From Knoxdaviesia capensis (Eukaryota; Ascomycota; Sordariomycetes; Microascales; Gondwanamycetaceae), in contig LNGK01000004.1 of NCBI GenBank assembly GCA_001510575.1, forward strand, positions 1,910,677 to 1,974,676: a DNA stretch of 64,000 nucleotides. The letters are read 5' to 3'. The notes beneath the pieces are model-generated. The model searched no databases. It saw only the letters and a list, made by a program, of their open reading frames with translations, and was not told where the DNA came from. The stretch's first letter is position 1, and each line of letters starts with the position of its first letter. Positions 61,910 through 64,000 of the stretch are shown one piece after another. A program made the position numbers and the translations under genes.

Positions 61910-61914
<5 letters not shown>

Positions 61915-61956
<42 letters not shown>
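61915..61956. repeat. (TG)21 dinucleotide repeat
   Basis: 42 bases of uninterrupted TG, useful as a strain marker. Confidence 0.95.
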
Positions 61957-61957
<1 letters not shown>

Positions 61958-62772
61958 ATGACCTTTAGTCCCGTGTATGCTTCCTGTTTCCTGCCCCCAT
62001 GAAGATTCAACGAGGGCCCCGGTTTGTTGGTCGGCCGGTAAGCACAGGTCCAACCATTGGCGCATATGCAGCGACGAGGGCTGCTAGCGTTGCAGAAATC
62101 AAAGTCGCCGTCCATTTCGTCGTCGATTTCCCCAGGTGGGTCTGGGTAATGTTGGGGCAGGAATTACGTCTGGGCGACGACGCCTTAGGGGGCGCAGACG
62201 ACGAGGTTTCTAATCGTGGGAGAGAGCTGTAGTCGCAAGTCACAAAGGAACGGGTGACAGAAACTACGAGTAAAACAGAACATGCTGTCCGTGTCTGACT
62301 TTGTCGGGGCCTAGCGGCTCTGTGTTAAGAGTGACAGCGCGGAGGGGATGTGGGTTGACACAGCCGTGGTGGTTCTGTCAGAATGTGGAGGAGACAAGCC
62401 GAGGCCAAACCGGAAGGCGGGGGGCGGGGGGGGAGACCCTGAAAGGGGCGGGTCGTGTAAGTGCGCTTGGGATGTCTGGCCATCCGTCCCCCCGCGTACA
62501 CCCACCCCCCCCTGTGCGCCGTCTCTCTCTCCCTCCCTCCCTGTCCTTCCCTCCCTCTATCCCCCTCTCTCTGACGGGCTCAAGGGTGCGCCACGCTGTT
62601 GGTCCGGCAGGCGCACACGGGACGTAGGGCCTGCTATCTCAACAACAAAGCCGTGTCTCACGCGGGGACGTTTGGAGATGAGGTGGCCGGCCTTTCTGCT
62701 GTGGAAGTCGGAAGACCTGTTCCAGGCTGTGACAACAGGTTCTTCTGTACACACCGGGCCGTGGAACAGAAC

Positions 62773-62773
62773 A

Positions 62774-62805
<32 letters not shown>
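62773..62805. repeat. CACTCT hexanucleotide repeat
   Basis: About five tandem CACTCT units, followed by GACTTGATATACAGTATATA. Confidence 0.85.
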
Positions 62806-64000
62806 GACTTGATATACAGTATATATAAAGAGACTGTGTGTGCGCGTTTGTGTGCATTGTGTGCATGCGAGAAGGAGACACACAGAGACGGAGTAAGTCA
62901 CACACACGCAGACCGCATCATGCTGTGTTTCGTTGGCGGAGTTCACACTTCAACCCTCTGTTGCTATTCCGGCTTCCCCGGAGCAGGGTGGGATAGGCGG
63001 TGTGCAAAGCGGCTGGCCTCACCATCCACGAAGAGGCTCGACAACTCACCGCACACAGCATACGCACGTATACGAAAAGGGGTGGGCGGAGCGGGCCTGT
63101 CGACGACGTACTGTACGGAGCAGGTCGGAACGGAAAGCAAACAAAGGCACAACCGCGAGAATGCCCGAGAGGGGGGGGGGGTTTGTTTTAGAGGGAGAGT
63201 TAGGGATATGGGTGTGTGTAAGTGCTCAAGTGTGTGTGTGTGTGTAACTCGGAAATCGGGGAATAAGCTGGGCTGGTGGAAATAAGGACACACTAGACAT
63301 GGCTGATGGCGACCTCCCTCCTGGAATAATGGGATTCTCCTTGTGCTTGCTCATTCTCCGTTGGTGTACCATCAACGTACTTCACCCGACTGGGAATTTG
63401 GGGGTAGATAGTCCAATGTCACGGCAACCTCGTCCACAAGTTGCTGTGTTTCTTAAAATAGGCCGTTGTAATGGTCGGTCTATTGAATGCAAGCTGAGGA
63501 GCGAGGACCTCCTGACATGCATGTCGATAGAAACAGAAAAGACCCTGTACGTTGACTTACTTACACACAACGCATAAAAGCCGATTTGTGCTGTGTGCCC
63601 GTTATCATTCAATCCTACACTGGAGGGAAAAGAAAAACATATAGCAGAGCCGTGTAACAGAGACGTGGAGACCCAGCAAATAGGAGGTCGGCCCGACGCG
63701 GCGTTCCGGTACCCTGGCTGTCTCGTATGAGAGAAGTCCCGCAAGAATGAGCAACGCAACGCAACGCCTCAAGAAACAAGAAAGAAACTGACAGAAACAA
63801 AAGGGGGGGAGCTGCTCGCTTTGCAGACTCACGCGCGGACCCATGCAATCGATGAAGCCATCCCAGGTGGTCGAGAGCTGTGGTTGGCCTTGCAATGTCG
63901 CAGGAACTGTTCACACAACCAGGAGAAGAGCTCTTCGCCTGTTCTCAAAGGGCCGTGAGAATTTATCGAACCATATTCGCAGATACGACGCCAGGGGGGG

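Larger units (their letters stand above)
61217..64000. other. Right-edge noncoding region rich in simple repeats
   Basis: 2.8 kb after the last gene. It contains a long TG run, a CACTCT minisatellite, another TG run (63231-63245) and an 11-G run (63171-63181). Frames crossing these repeats are not genes. No coding evidence is seen. Confidence 0.55.

Noticed and set aside
62557..62946. Frames with His-Ser or Glu-Ser repeats near the CACTCT array
   Set aside because: They are translations of the hexanucleotide repeat, not genes.
1..64000. CRISPR arrays, bacterial operons, rRNA genes
   Set aside because: No regularly spaced repeats; spliced genes show a eukaryotic nuclear genome; no rRNA-like sequence seen.

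Overview
The window looks like a contig piece from a filamentous ascomycete, most likely a eurotiomycete close to Aspergillus or Penicillium. Genes are split by short GT...AG introns (about 54 to 340 bases), leaders carry long C/T-rich tracts, a Zn2Cys6 regulator is present, and a purine permease closely resembles the Aspergillus UapA/UapC type. I find 13 well-supported protein-coding genes and one doubtful fragment. I see no rRNA, tRNA, CRISPR array or intact transposon. Exon joins were inferred by reading splice sites and checking that the phases match; no transcript data were available.

Left part (0.6-9.4 kb), possibly catabolic: an HpcH/HpaI-type aldolase and a 971-residue Zn2Cys6 transcription factor on the minus strand, then a salicylate-hydroxylase-like FAD monooxygenase diverging from the factor. 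Together they could be a small aromatic or oxo-acid degradation cluster, but that is inference. At 12.2-13.3 kb lies a fungal nucleotidyltransferase-like protein of unknown role.

Middle part (17.2-40.3 kb) is mainly conserved metabolism and housekeeping: a FATP/Fat1-type acyl-CoA synthetase with a 7-base first coding exon, a mitochondrial sulfite oxidase, proteasome subunit Rpn2, an mRNA 5'-triphosphatase (Cet1 type) with a very long disordered N-terminus, the WD40 ribosome-biogenesis factor Jip5, a maleylacetate-reductase-type iron alcohol dehydrogenase, and a uric acid/xanthine permease whose upstream region is dense in GATA sites. RPN2/CET1 and JIP5/maleylacetate reductase are divergent pairs; sulfite oxidase/RPN2, CET1/JIP5 and maleylacetate reductase/permease converge.

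Right part is gene-poor: 11 kb (40.3-51.4 kb) without a recognisable gene and with one 6-base N gap inside a poly-G run, then an APC-family amino acid permease (51.4-53.8 kb), 4.4 kb of noncoding DNA, a five-exon fungal protein of unknown function (58.2-61.2 kb), and a microsatellite-rich end.

The most unusual signal outside genes is the palindrome TACTGTACAGTA. It occurs exactly four times, plus related forms, only in the noncoding stretches. The genes most worth follow-up are the 875-residue protein at 58-61 kb and the nucleotidyltransferase-like protein at 12-13 kb.
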